A stretch of DNA of 38,939 nt from UBA2862 sp045658005 (GCA_045658005.1 JAZOUD010000072.1:1-38939), one strand, 5' to 3'; shown: positions 5,762 to 13,686, numbered from the stretch's first letter. Translations and numbers: made by a program. Notes: generated by a model not told the origin, from the letters alone.

Positions 5762-7654
5762 TCACCGCTTCCTCAGCGTAAACGTGAACTCCGACCCCAC
5801 CCCCACCTCGCTCTTGACGGCGATGTCGCCGCCCATCAGCTGGGTCAGGAGCTTGGCGATGGACAGGCCCAGGCCGGTGCCCTCTGTGCCCATGCGGGAC
5901 TTGTCCACCTTGTAGAAGCGCTCGAAGATCAGCGGCAGGTCCTTGGGCTCGATGCCGCAGCCGGTGTCCCGGACGCCGACGAGGACCTCTTCCCCGCCGT
6001 CCCGCGCGAATACCGTCACGCTGCCGCCTCGGGGCGTGAAGCTCAGGGCGTTGTCGATCAGTATCACCAGCACCTGGGTGATCCTGTCCTCGTTGCCCAG
6101 GCAGGCCAGCTTCGTGCCGTCCGTCGACACCGAAAGCTCGACCCCGGCCTCCTCGGCGATGGGCTTCATGCCGCGGACCGCGGCCTCCAGTATGCCGGGC
6201 AGCTCCAGCGGCTCCAGCTCCACCTGGACCCGCCCGTCCTGCAGGCGGGACATGTCCAGCATCTCGCCCACCAGCTTTTCCAGGCGCATGGTCTCCTTCC
6301 AGATGATGCGGTAGCACTCCAGGCGCTCCTCCTCGGTGTCGTAGCAGCCGTCGATCAACGGCTCCACCATGCCCCGGATGCCCGTCAGCGGCGTGCGCAG
6401 CTCGTGGGAGACGTTGGCCACGTAGTCCCGGCGCAGCTGCTCCACCCGCTGGGCCTCCGAGACGTCGCGCATCAGGCAGACCACGCCTGTGATTGCGCCG
6501 GCGTCGTCCCGGCGGGCGGTGACGGTGACCTGTATCACGCGGTGGGAAGGATTTTCCCATTCCATGGTTTCGGCCTCGCCGGTGTTCATGCAGCGCCTGA
6601 GCATCGCCACCAGGGGATCAAACCGGGGCGCGCCGTCCAGCAGCCGCGAAGCGTCGTCCAGCTCGGCCAGCTCCAGAAACGCGGTGTTCGCGTGGTTGAT
6701 GTGCCAACGGTTGTCAACGGAAAACAGGCCTTCGCTCATGCCGGAGATGATCATGCCCAGGCGATCGCGCTCCCTGCGCAGGTTGCCAATGACCTCCAGA
6801 AGCCTTCCGGACATGCTGTTCAGCGCGTGCCCAAGCTCGCCGATCTCGTCGGCGGGAAGCTGGGTTATCTTTTCGGCGTACACGCCGTTTTCCATGCGCC
6901 GGGCCGCGAGGGTGATGCGCTTGATGGGGCTGACCAGCATCTTCGACAGCTGCATCGCCAGAATCACCGAGAGCAGCAGGGATATGCTCCCCACGAACAC
7001 CAGCATGTAGCCCACCATCCTGGACAGGCTGCTCAGCTCCGTCACCGGCTGGGCCAGTATCACGCCGCTGCGCACCACGCCTTCCTCATCCAGTATCGGC
7101 GCGCCGGCGAATATGATCTTCTCATTGACAAACGCAAAATGGCGCATGGCGGAGACCTTCTCTCCGGCCAGCACCCGCGACACAAATTCCCGGTCGATGG
7201 TGTCCTTGACGTCCACCCACTGGACGTCGCTCTCGTTCTCCTCCTCTTCACGCGCCTTCCTGGGATTTGGGGCGTCCATATCGTCCAGGCGCTTGTGGGG
7301 CTTGATGACGTCGTCCTTCGGCGCTTCTTCCTCAGGCCCGGGGCGATACCAGCTCATGCGGATCGCTTCGGTATCCGCGTCTAAAAAGTAGACCTGAGCG
7401 TCCGTGAGATAGGCATAGGTGCGAACCGTGCGCCAGCTGGGCACATATTCCCCCTCCGGCATCTGTCGGCTGCTCTCGGCGATGCGCTCGGCCTTCTCCA
7501 GCAGGTCCCTCATGTGCGTTTCCTTCATGTACTGGGCGGTCAGCACGTAGCTGAGCAGGCTGGCCAGCACGATGATGACGACGCAGAGCAACAGGTGGCT
7601 GATCAGCATCTTCGTGCCGATGCTGACGGGACGCTCATATCTTCCCTTTGCCAT
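5762..7654 (-). CDS. Sensor histidine kinase (PhoR/WalK-like)
   Basis: This 630-residue protein is a complete membrane sensor. TM1 spans about residues 15-38 and TM2 about 213-236, enclosing an extracytoplasmic domain of about 170 residues with an acidic middle. A HAMP linker follows (about 237-290, ending ADEIGELGHALNSM), then a PAS domain (about 300-400). The HisKA motif NVSHELRTPLTG carries the phosphorylated His417. The HATPase domain has the N box (LIDNALSF, Asn535), G1 (DTGCGI, 563-568) and G2 (GTGLGLSIA, 592-600). It autophosphorylates and passes phosphate to the response regulator encoded 3 nt upstream. The architecture matches PhoR/WalK/ResE kinases, so the signal (phosphate, wall or redox) cannot be fixed from sequence. 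A strong terminator follows. Confidence 0.95.
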   Translation of the reverse strand: MAKGRYERPVSIGTKMLISHLLLCVVIIVLASLLSYVLTAQYMKETHMRDLLEKAERIAESSRQMPEGEYVPSWRTVRTYAYLTDAQVYFLDADTEAIRMSWYRPGPEEEAPKDDVIKPHKRLDDMDAPNPRKAREEEENESDVQWVDVKDTIDREFVSRVLAGEKVSAMRHFAFVNEKIIFAGAPILDEEGVVRSGVILAQPVTELSSLSRMVGYMLVFVGSISLLLSVILAMQLSKMLVSPIKRITLAARRMENGVYAEKITQLPADEIGELGHALNSMSGRLLEVIGNLRRERDRLGMIISGMSEGLFSVDNRWHINHANTAFLELAELDDASRLLDGAPRFDPLVAMLRRCMNTGEAETMEWENPSHRVIQVTVTARRDDAGAITGVVCLMRDVSEAQRVEQLRRDYVANVSHELRTPLTGIRGMVEPLIDGCYDTEEERLECYRIIWKETMRLEKLVGEMLDMSRLQDGRVQVELEPLELPGILEAAVRGMKPIAEEAGVELSVSTDGTKLACLGNEDRITQVLVILIDNALSFTPRGGSVTVFARDGGEEVLVGVRDTGCGIEPKDLPLIFERFYKVDKSRMGTEGTGLGLSIAKLLTQLMGGDIAVKSEVGVGSEFTFTLRKR

Positions 7655-7657
7655 GAT

Positions 7658-8374
7658 TTAATTCTGTTGACCGTCGAGCACTTCAAAGCGATATCCGATG
7701 CCCCAAACGGTCCGGATGTCCCAATCGTTGTCGGGATTGCAGAGCTTGGCCCGTATGCGCTTGATGTGGCTGTCCACCGCCCGGGTATCCCCCAGGAAGT
7801 CGTAGCCCCATATGCTCTGCAGCAGGTGCTCCCGGCTGAACACCATGCCCGGATTGCTGGCCAGTGTCCAGAGGATCTCGGTCTCCTTGGGGGTGCAGGG
7901 CACCTGCTTGCCGTTCAGCTTGACGGTGAAGGCGTTCATGTCGATATCCAGGTTGCCAACCACCAGGTGGGCCGACTTGTCCTCCGGGTTCAGCTCGTGC
8001 ATGCGGCGCAGCACCGCCTTCACCCGCGCCAGCACCTCCCTGGGGCTGAAGGGCTTGGTGATGTAGTCGTCCGCACCCATCTCGAGGCCCAGCAGCTTGT
8101 CGAACTCCTCGCCCTTCGCGGTGAGCATGATGATGGGAATGTTGGTCTCCTTGCGAATCTCCCGGCACAGCATCAGGCCGTCCATGCCGGGCATCATGAT
8201 GTCCAGTATGATGATGTCCGGCCGCATCCGCCTGACCTGCTCCAGGGCCTGTAGGCCGTCGTAGGCGGATATCATCTGATAACCCTCGCGACGGAAATAG
8301 GCGTTCAACGACTGATGGACATTTGTATCATCATCGGCAACCAATATCTTATAGCCGCTGCGAATCTCTTCCAT
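7658..8374 (-). CDS. OmpR/PhoB-family response regulator
   Basis: The start is the ATG at 8374, with AAGGAGG 7 nt upstream. An in-frame TTG at 8380 lies too close to this site. The protein has 238 residues. The receiver domain shows ILVADDDTNV (acidic pocket), IIILDIMMPGMDG (phosphoacceptor Asp), MLTAKGEEFDKLLGLEMGADDYI and the KPF lysine. The C-terminal winged helix has the recognition helix region VDSHIKRIRAKL and the ending VWGIGYRFE. It binds DNA as a phosphorylated dimer. It stands first in the operon with the kinase and is driven by the near-consensus promoter at 8396-8424. Confidence 0.95.
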   Translation of the reverse strand: MEEIRSGYKILVADDDTNVHQSLNAYFRREGYQMISAYDGLQALEQVRRMRPDIIILDIMMPGMDGLMLCREIRKETNIPIIMLTAKGEEFDKLLGLEMGADDYITKPFSPREVLARVKAVLRRMHELNPEDKSAHLVVGNLDIDMNAFTVKLNGKQVPCTPKETEILWTLASNPGMVFSREHLLQSIWGYDFLGDTRAVDSHIKRIRAKLCNPDNDWDIRTVWGIGYRFEVLDGQQN

Positions 8375-8395
8375 ATCCAAACCTCCTTCGACTTC

Positions 8396-8424
8396 ATTGT
8401 AAATTTACCAAAAATATTTGTCAA
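8396..8424 (-). promoter_or_regulatory. SigA-type promoter of the two-component operon
   Basis: On the minus strand TTGACA (8424-8419) and TACAAT (8401-8396) are separated by 17 bp. Transcription would start near 8389, within 15 nt of the start codon at 8374, so the leader is very short. The rest of the gap to 8644 shows no further clear signal. Confidence 0.85.
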
Positions 8425-8644
8425 AACTGTGTCCAATCAGTCGACTGGATAAGAAATATAGGGTTATATCCCGTTGAACGTATGCATATCATATTTTTAT
8501 CAACAATGGCTTCCCCTTTTGATTATAGCACAGCGCCCGCAAAACGGCAATGCACCCGCGCCGACAAAAATTGCCGCGAAAGCAACTCGCGCCGCCAGTC
8601 AATAATAGGCGTGCCGGAACGCGATGAAAACGGAGGCGACACAC

Positions 8645-9235
8645 ATGCGCAAGCTGCGTTCCCTGACGGGGATGAGCGTGATCTGCGGCAGCCACAGGAT
8701 CGGCCGGGTCTTGCAGGCCGAGCTGACCGGGGATCTTCGGCAGCTGTCGGGCATATGGGTCGGCGCCGGGCTGCTGGGCACGCGGTTCATACCGTCGGAA
8801 AGCCTTGAAATGCTTGGCGAGGTGGCGGTCATGGCCGAAGAGAGCGGCAGGCGCAGGCCCATGCGGTCAAGGCCATTGCTTAAGCGGGCCGTGTCCACCG
8901 ACGGGCGCAGGATGGGGGCCATCACCGGGGCGGAAATCGACGAGCTGAGCTTTGCCGTCCGCGCCCTGGAGCTCTCCGCCGGCCTCTGGGAGGACCTGGC
9001 CCACCAGCGGCAGCGCGTCACGCGCTACACCGTGAATCCGGACAACGGCGAGGTCGTGATCGATCTCCAGGAAGCAACGAGGGAGGAGGGAGCGCATGAA
9101 GGGTGGATTGATGAAGGGCCTGATCACCGGCATGCTGATCGGCGGATCGGCGGCGACGGTGTTCGGCATCATGAACTGGCAGACGGAAAAGCGATGGAAC
9201 CAGAAGGCCCGCCAGACGGGCAGCTGGATCTCTGA
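8645..9235 (+). CDS. PRC-barrel domain protein
   Basis: The ATG at 8645 is chosen over the ATG at 8624 because GGAGG lies 8 nt before it. The frame has 196 residues. The N-terminal 75 or so (MRKLRSLTGMSVICGSHRIGRV...) and the part after about residue 85 (LLKRAVSTDGRRMGAITGAEID...) look like two PRC-barrel-type beta domains, a fold linked to RNA processing and membrane-associated proteins in bacteria (YlmC/YmxH-like). The last 46 residues or so overlap the next gene out of phase for 140 nt and lack a family pattern, so the functional protein may end near residue 150. The downstream genes (YtxH-like protein, permease) suggest a membrane-related unit. Confidence 0.75.
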   Translation: MRKLRSLTGMSVICGSHRIGRVLQAELTGDLRQLSGIWVGAGLLGTRFIPSESLEMLGEVAVMAEESGRRRPMRSRPLLKRAVSTDGRRMGAITGAEIDELSFAVRALELSAGLWEDLAHQRQRVTRYTVNPDNGEVVIDLQEATREEGAHEGWIDEGPDHRHADRRIGGDGVRHHELADGKAMEPEGPPDGQLDL

Positions 9236-9266
9236 CAAGGCGGACGACCTCGCGCGAAAGCTGTAG
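9096..9266 (+). CDS. YtxH-like small membrane protein
   Basis: This 56-residue ORF begins ATG at 9096 after GGGAGGAGGG (5 nt spacing) and ends TAG at 9264-9266. It has one Gly-rich membrane segment (KGLITGMLIGGSAATVFGIM, about residues 7-26), followed by a charged amphipathic tail (QTEKRWNQKARQTGSWISDK). That layout is typical of YtxH/small general-stress membrane proteins. It overlaps the 3' end of the PRC-barrel frame by 140 nt in another phase and is followed 32 nt later by the permease gene. Confidence 0.75.
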   Translation: MKGGLMKGLITGMLIGGSAATVFGIMNWQTEKRWNQKARQTGSWISDKADDLARKL

Positions 9267-9298
9267 TCGGACGACATTGAGCATTGGGGGGAATTGCC

Positions 9299-10336
9299 AT
9301 GCAGCTGAAGCTTGAGCCGCCTGACCGGCGGCAGCTGCTCACCGGCGGCATCGTCCTGGCGATCGCGGGGCTTGGCTTCGCGTTTCGCGGGCTGCTTGTG
9401 CAGGTGGGCGCATTGGCGCTGGGCGCGGCCCTGCTGTGCTTCACGGTGGTACCCCTCGCCCGCTTCTATGAAAAAAAGCTCTCCCGCCCCGCGGCGGCGC
9501 TGGCGGCGCTGCTGTCCGTCGGCGCGGCGGCGGGCGGGGTGCTGTGGCTGCTGCTGCCCCCGGTGGTCCGGCAGCTGACGGAACTGCTCGGGGCGCTGCC
9601 GGACGCCATCGCCCGCGTATCCGACTGGATGGGCGGCCTGCAAAGCCGGCTCCAGGCGCGCATGCCCGCCCTCGCCCTGCCGGAGCTGGACACCTCCGGC
9701 CTGCTCGGTCCGCTCTCGGGGCTGGCCGGAAGCACCCTGACCCTGGCCGTCAACCTGGCGGACGGCATCGGCCAGGCCTCGATGGCCGCGGTGCTGGCCT
9801 TTTTCTTCCTGTGCGACCGGGATCGGCTTCTGCTGCGCCTGGAGCTGCTGCTGCCCCGGGCGGGACGCCCCACCGCCGTGCGCATGGGAAACGCCGTCTG
9901 CCGGGAGCTGCGGCTGTACCTGCAGGGCCAGCTGCTGGTGGCCGGGGCGGTGTCGCTGCTGTCCGTGGCGGCGCTGAGCCTCGTGGGCCTGGAGAACGCG
10001 CTGGCGCTGGGGCTGATCATCGGCATACTCAACATGATCCCCTACTTCGGGCCCTATATCGGCGGCGCGCCGGCGGTGTTCATCGCGCTGTCAGACGGCT
10101 GGCAGCGCGCTGCGCTGACGCTTTTGGCGCTGATCGTCGTCCAGCAGCTGGACGGGTCGTGGATCTCCCCCCGCATCATGGGCAGCCTCACGGGCTTTTC
10201 CCCGGCGACGGTGCTGGTGGGCATCTTTGCCGGTGCGCGGCTGGGCGGCGTCGTCGGCATGCTCCTGGCGCTGCCCGTGATGATGGCCCTTCGAACGGTA
10301 TTTAGAATTTTTGTTCAAAAATATGAAAACATTTGA
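9299..10336 (+). CDS. AI-2E family permease
   Basis: This 345-residue protein starts at the ATG at 9299, with GGGGGG 7 nt upstream. It has the AI-2E/PerM/YtvI layout: two or three N-terminal helices (about 15-75), a soluble middle segment (about 85-145), then helices from about 150. These include the conserved GILNMIPYFGPYIGGAPAVF loop and the C-terminal motif QLDGSWISPRIMG followed by LVGIFAGARLGGVVGMLLALPV. Members of the family export small molecules or exchange ions. The substrate cannot be told from sequence. It probably shares an mRNA with the two small genes upstream. Confidence 0.9.
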   Translation: MQLKLEPPDRRQLLTGGIVLAIAGLGFAFRGLLVQVGALALGAALLCFTVVPLARFYEKKLSRPAAALAALLSVGAAAGGVLWLLLPPVVRQLTELLGALPDAIARVSDWMGGLQSRLQARMPALALPELDTSGLLGPLSGLAGSTLTLAVNLADGIGQASMAAVLAFFFLCDRDRLLLRLELLLPRAGRPTAVRMGNAVCRELRLYLQGQLLVAGAVSLLSVAALSLVGLENALALGLIIGILNMIPYFGPYIGGAPAVFIALSDGWQRAALTLLALIVVQQLDGSWISPRIMGSLTGFSPATVLVGIFAGARLGGVVGMLLALPVMMALRTVFRIFVQKYENI

Positions 10337-10361
10337 TCTTTTCGGCATTATGTGTTATAAT
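10333..10361 (+). promoter_or_regulatory. SigA-type promoter of ireB
   Basis: TTGATC (10333-10338) and TATAAT (10356-10361) are separated by 17 bp. The -35 box overlaps the stop codon of the permease gene. It is preceded by GAAAACATTTGAT (10325-10337), the same 13 bases as the core of the operator-like repeats at 4835-4913. Confidence 0.8.
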
Positions 10362-10402
10362 GGTTTTGAGTGTGAACTGTCGTGCTCGAAAGGCGGTGCG
10401 CT

Positions 10403-10669
10403 ATGAACAGCAGAATGGATGAAACCAGGCACTTCCGCATTCCCGCGGACGCGCCGGAATCGGCGGCTGAGATCATCGAGGTGGTCTATCAGGCGCTGAA
10501 GGCCAAGGGCCACGATCCGATCATGCAGATGGTGGGCTATATCATCTCCGGTGACCCCACCTACATAACCAGCTACAACAACGCCCGTTCCCTGATCCGC
10601 AGGCTGGAGAGGGACGAGCTGTTGGAGGAGTTTGTGCGCTTCTATATCAATGAGCATGACAAGGATTGA
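10403..10669 (+). CDS. ireB: IreB family regulatory phosphoprotein (UPF0297)
   Basis: The ATG at 10403 has AAAGGCGG 6 nt upstream and gives 88 residues, the usual family size. The conserved core is clear: DETRHFRIP, EVVYQALKAKGHDPIMQMVGYIISGDPTYITSYNNARSLIRRLERDELLEEFVRFY. In Enterococcus IreB is phosphorylated by the Ser/Thr kinase IreK and affects cephalosporin resistance. In most Firmicutes the gene lies directly before ruvX and a DUF1292 gene, and the same set is found here with one gene inserted. It has its own promoter. Confidence 0.96.
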   Translation: MNSRMDETRHFRIPADAPESAAEIIEVVYQALKAKGHDPIMQMVGYIISGDPTYITSYNNARSLIRRLERDELLEEFVRFYINEHDKD

Positions 10670-10705
10670 TCATCCGTAGCTGACAGCATCGCATCCGGAC
10701 GTCGA

Positions 10706-10737
10706 CAGGGCTGGGAATACGCTTATTTCCAGCCCTG
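10706..10737 (+). terminator. Hairpin after ireB (weak terminator or attenuator)
   Basis: A 12-bp stem, CAGGGCTGGGAA (10706-10717) with 10726-10737 (one G-T pair), has an 8-nt loop. There is no T-run after it, so it is likely to reduce rather than stop read-through into the reductase gene. Confidence 0.5.
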
Positions 10738-10783
10738 TGATGTGCTCCCGGGCCATGAGAACAGGAAAGGAAACAACCAAACC

Positions 10784-11728
10784 ATGCAAACGCGCGCGCT
10801 GGGGCGCAGCGCCTTGACGGTCTCCCGGCTGTGCTATGGCACGCTGACCATGTCGCCGCTGCAATGCAACCTGTCGCCCCGGGAGGGCGCCGACCTCCTG
10901 GTCTACGCCTACGAACGGGGCGTGCGCTTCCTCGACACCGCCGACCTCTACGGCACCTATCCCCACATCCGCCTGGCGCTGAAGGACGCGCCGGACTACG
11001 TGATCAGCACCAAGGCCTACTGCTACGACCGCCAGACGGCCCAGGCCGCGCTGGAGCGGGCCTTCGAAGGGGTGGGCCGGGATTACATCGACCTGTTCAT
11101 GCTCCACGAGCAGGAATCGCTGTACACGCTGCGGGGCCACGAGGAGGCCCTCGTCTACCTGGCGGAGCAGCGCGACAGGGGCCACATCGGCGCCGTGGGC
11201 GTCAGCACCCACTTCTGCGCCTGCGTCAGGGCCGCGCCACGCTTTGACATGATCGACGTCATCCACCCGCTGATCAACGTCGGGGGCATCGGCATACAGG
11301 ACGGCACCCGCCAGGACATGGAGGCCGCCATCGCCGCGGCCCGCGACCGGGGCATCGGCATATTCGCCATGAAGCCGCTGGGCGGCGGGCACCTGATCCA
11401 GAACAGTGGCGAAGCCCTGAAATACGCGGTGGAGAGCCCGCTGCTGGACGCCGTGGCCCTGGGCATGCAGAGCCGGCAGGAGATCGACGCCAACGTGGCC
11501 TTCTTCGACGGCGAAGAGGATGTCTCCGATCGGCTGGAGGCCCTGCGCCACAGGCAGCGGCGCATGATGGTGCACGACTGGTGCGAGGGCTGCGGGCGCT
11601 GCGCCGCCCGGTGCCGGCAACACGCCATCCAGGTCGTCGACGGGCGTGCCGTCGTAGACCAGGAAAAGTGCGTGTTCTGCGGCTACTGCGCCAGGGAATG
11701 CCCCCAGTTCTGTATAAAGGTGGTGTGA
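10784..11728 (+). CDS. Aldo/keto reductase with C-terminal 2[4Fe-4S] ferredoxin domain
   Basis: From the ATG at 10784 the protein has 314 residues. An upstream in-frame GTG at 10742 would add 14 atypical residues. The N-terminal 260 residues or so form an aldo/keto reductase barrel: LGRSALTVSRLCYGT, the active-site Asp and Tyr in FLDTADLYG, Lys in VISTKAY, His in FMLHEQES, and the C-terminal cofactor part VALGMQSRQEIDAN. The last 55 residues carry two CxxCxxCxxxC cluster motifs (CEGCGRCAARC and CVFCGYCARECP). Such fusions are common in anaerobes, and the iron-sulfur tail suggests electron transfer with ferredoxin. The substrate is unknown. It stands between ireB and ruvX, which are usually adjacent. 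RuvX starts 4 nt after its stop. Confidence 0.92.
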   Translation: MQTRALGRSALTVSRLCYGTLTMSPLQCNLSPREGADLLVYAYERGVRFLDTADLYGTYPHIRLALKDAPDYVISTKAYCYDRQTAQAALERAFEGVGRDYIDLFMLHEQESLYTLRGHEEALVYLAEQRDRGHIGAVGVSTHFCACVRAAPRFDMIDVIHPLINVGGIGIQDGTRQDMEAAIAAARDRGIGIFAMKPLGGGHLIQNSGEALKYAVESPLLDAVALGMQSRQEIDANVAFFDGEEDVSDRLEALRHRQRRMMVHDWCEGCGRCAARCRQHAIQVVDGRAVVDQEKCVFCGYCARECPQFCIKVV

Positions 11729-11732
11729 AGCC

Positions 11733-12488
11733 ATGCGGGTGATCTGCCTGGACATCGGCGACAAGCGCACGGGCGTGGCCGTCACGGACCCATTGAACCT
11801 GACGGCCCAGGCGGTGGAGACCATCTGGACCAAGGGCTTTGAGAGGGATGCCGACCGCGTCCTGGAATTGTGCCGTCAATACGAAACCGACCGTGTTCTG
11901 TGCGGTTTGCCCCTGAACATGGACGGCAGCGCGGGCGTCCAGGCCCAGCACGCCCGGGCCTTCGCCCAGTACCTGGCGGACAAGGGCCTTCAGATCCGCT
12001 TCCAGGACGAGCGCCTGACCACCAAACAGGCCCGAGGCGTATTGCTGGAGGCCGACGTGCGCCGATCGAAGCGCAAGGCCTATATCGACCAGCTGGCCGC
12101 CACCTACATCCTGCAGAGCTTCATGGACGCCGGCGGCTGGCGCGAGGAGGAACCCACGAGAATCTATTTAAGAGGGGTATGGCATATGAGCGAAAACATG
12201 AACCATGATCTGGATATGGAACAGGAAAACGTCGTCGAGCTGGTGGACGAGGACGGCAACGCCGTGCGCTTCGAGCACCTGATGACCCTGGAGCACGAGG
12301 GCAAGCCCTACATCTGCCTGGTGCCGCTGGACCCGATGGAGGATGTCAGCGAGGACGAGCTGGTGATCCTGCGCATCGAGACCGACGACGAGGGCAACGA
12401 CGTCTACGCCACCGTGGACGACGAGGCCGAGCTGGATGCGGTGTTCGAGAAGTACCTGGAGATCGCCGAGGCGGACGAAGGGGAATAG
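11733..12488 (+). CDS. ruvX: RuvX (YqgF) fused in frame to DUF1292 protein
   Basis: The frame has 251 residues without a stop. Residues 1-140 or so are RuvX/YqgF, a RNase H-fold nuclease for Holliday junctions or pre-16S rRNA: MRVICLDIGDKRTGVAVTDP (first Asp), CGLPLNMDG, FQDERLTTKQA, RRSKRKAYIDQLAAT with the last Asp. From residue 152 the sequence is a complete DUF1292 protein (YrzB type): VVELVDEDGNAVRFEHL, and later GKPYICLVPLD and EDELVILRIETDDEGN. In most Firmicutes these are two adjacent genes. Here the junction is open, but an internal ATG at 12186 preceded by AGAGGGG (7-8 nt) could start DUF1292 separately. Both a fusion and a separate product are possible. Confidence 0.9.
   Translation: MRVICLDIGDKRTGVAVTDPLNLTAQAVETIWTKGFERDADRVLELCRQYETDRVLCGLPLNMDGSAGVQAQHARAFAQYLADKGLQIRFQDERLTTKQARGVLLEADVRRSKRKAYIDQLAATYILQSFMDAGGWREEEPTRIYLRGVWHMSENMNHDLDMEQENVVELVDEDGNAVRFEHLMTLEHEGKPYICLVPLDPMEDVSEDELVILRIETDDEGNDVYATVDDEAELDAVFEKYLEIAEADEGE
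12186..12488 (+). CDS. DUF1292 protein, possible separate translation product
   Basis: The ATG at 12186 is in frame with ruvX and has AGAGGGG just upstream. It would give a 100-residue acidic protein, close to the size of free-standing DUF1292 (YrzB) proteins. The family is of unknown function and nearly always lies with ruvX and ireB. This entry marks the alternative start inside the fusion frame. Confidence 0.5.
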   Translation: MSENMNHDLDMEQENVVELVDEDGNAVRFEHLMTLEHEGKPYICLVPLDPMEDVSEDELVILRIETDDEGNDVYATVDDEAELDAVFEKYLEIAEADEGE

Positions 12489-12497
12489 TCCCTATTG

Positions 12498-12548
12498 AAC
12501 ACCCCCTGTGAATTGCAAAGTATCGCAATTCACAGGGGGTGTTTATTA
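12498..12548. terminator. Bidirectional terminator between ruvX-DUF1292 and rnpB
   Basis: A perfect 19-bp stem, AACACCCCCTGTGAATTGC (12498-12516) with 12525-12543, is followed on the plus strand by TTTATTATT. On the minus strand it ends rnpB, with TCAATAGGG after the stem. Confidence 0.9.
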
Positions 12549-12556
12549 TTATAATT

Positions 12557-12950
12557 GTGAGCGGCGTCTGTAAGCCGAGTTCTGTATTGGACGATCATCT
12601 GTCTGGGCCTGCAGTTGCCAGCAGGCTCAAGCGATTACCCGGAAGCGCGACGGGCCGCCGCCGGTCGGAACCCCGAGGGATTGCCGCCCATGCTTCCCTA
12701 TCAATCTTGCACCAGGTGGGGTTTACAGCGCGGGCCAGTCGCCAGGCCGCGGGTGAGCTCTTACCTCGCCTTTCCATCCTTGCGTCCCCCGAAGGGGCGG
12801 ACCTGCCAGGGGCAAGCCCGTTTTTACGCGGTATATCTCTGTTGCACTTTCCTTGAAGTCGCCTTCACCGGCAGTTAACCGGCACCCTGCCCTACGGTGC
12901 TCGGACTTTCCTCATGCGCCGAGGCGCATGCGATCGTCTGGCGCCCTCAC
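12557..12950 (-). ncRNA. rnpB: RNase P RNA, bacterial class A
   Basis: The 5' end is set by GTGAGGGCG, which pairs with CGCCGCTCAC at the 3' end to form P1, giving 394 nt. Signature blocks of RNase P RNA are present on the minus strand: GAGGAAAGTCCGAGC near the 5' end, AGAGCTCACCCGCGG in the middle, and ACAGAACTCGGCTTAC near the 3' end, where the tRNA CCA-binding region belongs. It processes tRNA 5' ends. A TATAAT box lies directly upstream, and the bidirectional terminator at 12498-12548 ends it. Confidence 0.97.
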
Positions 12951-12951
12951 A

Positions 12952-12957
12952 ATTATA
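12952..12957 (-). promoter_or_regulatory. -10 box of rnpB
   Basis: On the minus strand TATAAT lies 1-2 nt before the folded 5' end (GTGAG). Because -10 boxes normally stand about 6 nt before the start, the true 5' end may be a few bases further in. No convincing -35 box is visible; the hexamer at the proper distance reads AATAAA. Confidence 0.55.
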
Positions 12958-12975
12958 TGCCTATCTGATGGGAAT

Positions 12976-13686
12976 TTATTCCCCGGTATCGTAGAGTATG
13001 CGGCCGCAGTTGTCGCACTCCACGATCCTGTCGCCGCTGCGGATGTCCAGCAGCGTTGCGCTGGGCAGCGACATGAAGCAGCCGCTGCACTGGTTGTTGA
13101 TGAGCTTCGCCATCGGCGGCGTGCAGTGCTGCTTGATGCTGCGGTACTTGGCCAGCAGCTTCGGGTCCACCTTCCTGGCCTCCTGCTCCGTCTTCGAGCG
13201 CATCGTCTGCAGCTTGGCGGTGTCCTCCTTGAATTCCTTGTCGTAGGCCACCTTCAGCTGGTCGAACTCCAGCTTGGTCTTGGCCGCGCGCACGCGGATT
13301 TCCTTCTGCTGGCGATCCTTGGTGTCCGCGTCCTTGCGCATCTTGGAGAGCTCCTGCTCGTAGCGGGAAAGGGTATCCAGCAGCTTGCGCACCGCCTCGG
13401 ACTGCTTCTGCACGTCCTCGGGGGTCGTGGGCGGATTGTTCTCCAGCTCCTCGGAGAGCGACGAGAGCATCTTCTCCAGCCGTTCGGCCTCGTCCTGCAC
13501 GGCCTCGAGCCTGTCCTGCATGACGGTCACGTCGTTTTCCAGTTTCTTCATGTTCGCCTGCTGATCCCGCAGGAAATCGCGCTGCTTCAGCAGCTTCTGG
13601 CGATTGGCCGACTGGCGCATCTTCGCCTCGAAGCCGTCCGCCTCCATATCCACCTGCATGAATTGCCACAGGGTATCCAACTGCAT
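12976..13686 (-). CDS. C4-type zinc ribbon coiled-coil protein (DUF164 family)
   Basis: The ATG at 13686 has GGAGGG 7 nt upstream, giving 236 residues. Residues 20-180 or so form a long coiled coil rich in Lys, Glu and Gln. The C-terminus is a C4 zinc ribbon with CSGC (about 199-202) and CDNC (about 224-227), ending GRILYDTGE. The family is widely conserved next to nif3 and is thought to bind nucleic acid, but its function is not settled. It is the last gene of the dnaG-sigA-trmK-nif3 operon and lies just before rnpB on the same strand. Confidence 0.9.
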   Translation of the reverse strand: MQLDTLWQFMQVDMEADGFEAKMRQSANRQKLLKQRDFLRDQQANMKKLENDVTVMQDRLEAVQDEAERLEKMLSSLSEELENNPPTTPEDVQKQSEAVRKLLDTLSRYEQELSKMRKDADTKDRQQKEIRVRAAKTKLEFDQLKVAYDKEFKEDTAKLQTMRSKTEQEARKVDPKLLAKYRSIKQHCTPPMAKLINNQCSGCFMSLPSATLLDIRSGDRIVECDNCGRILYDTGE

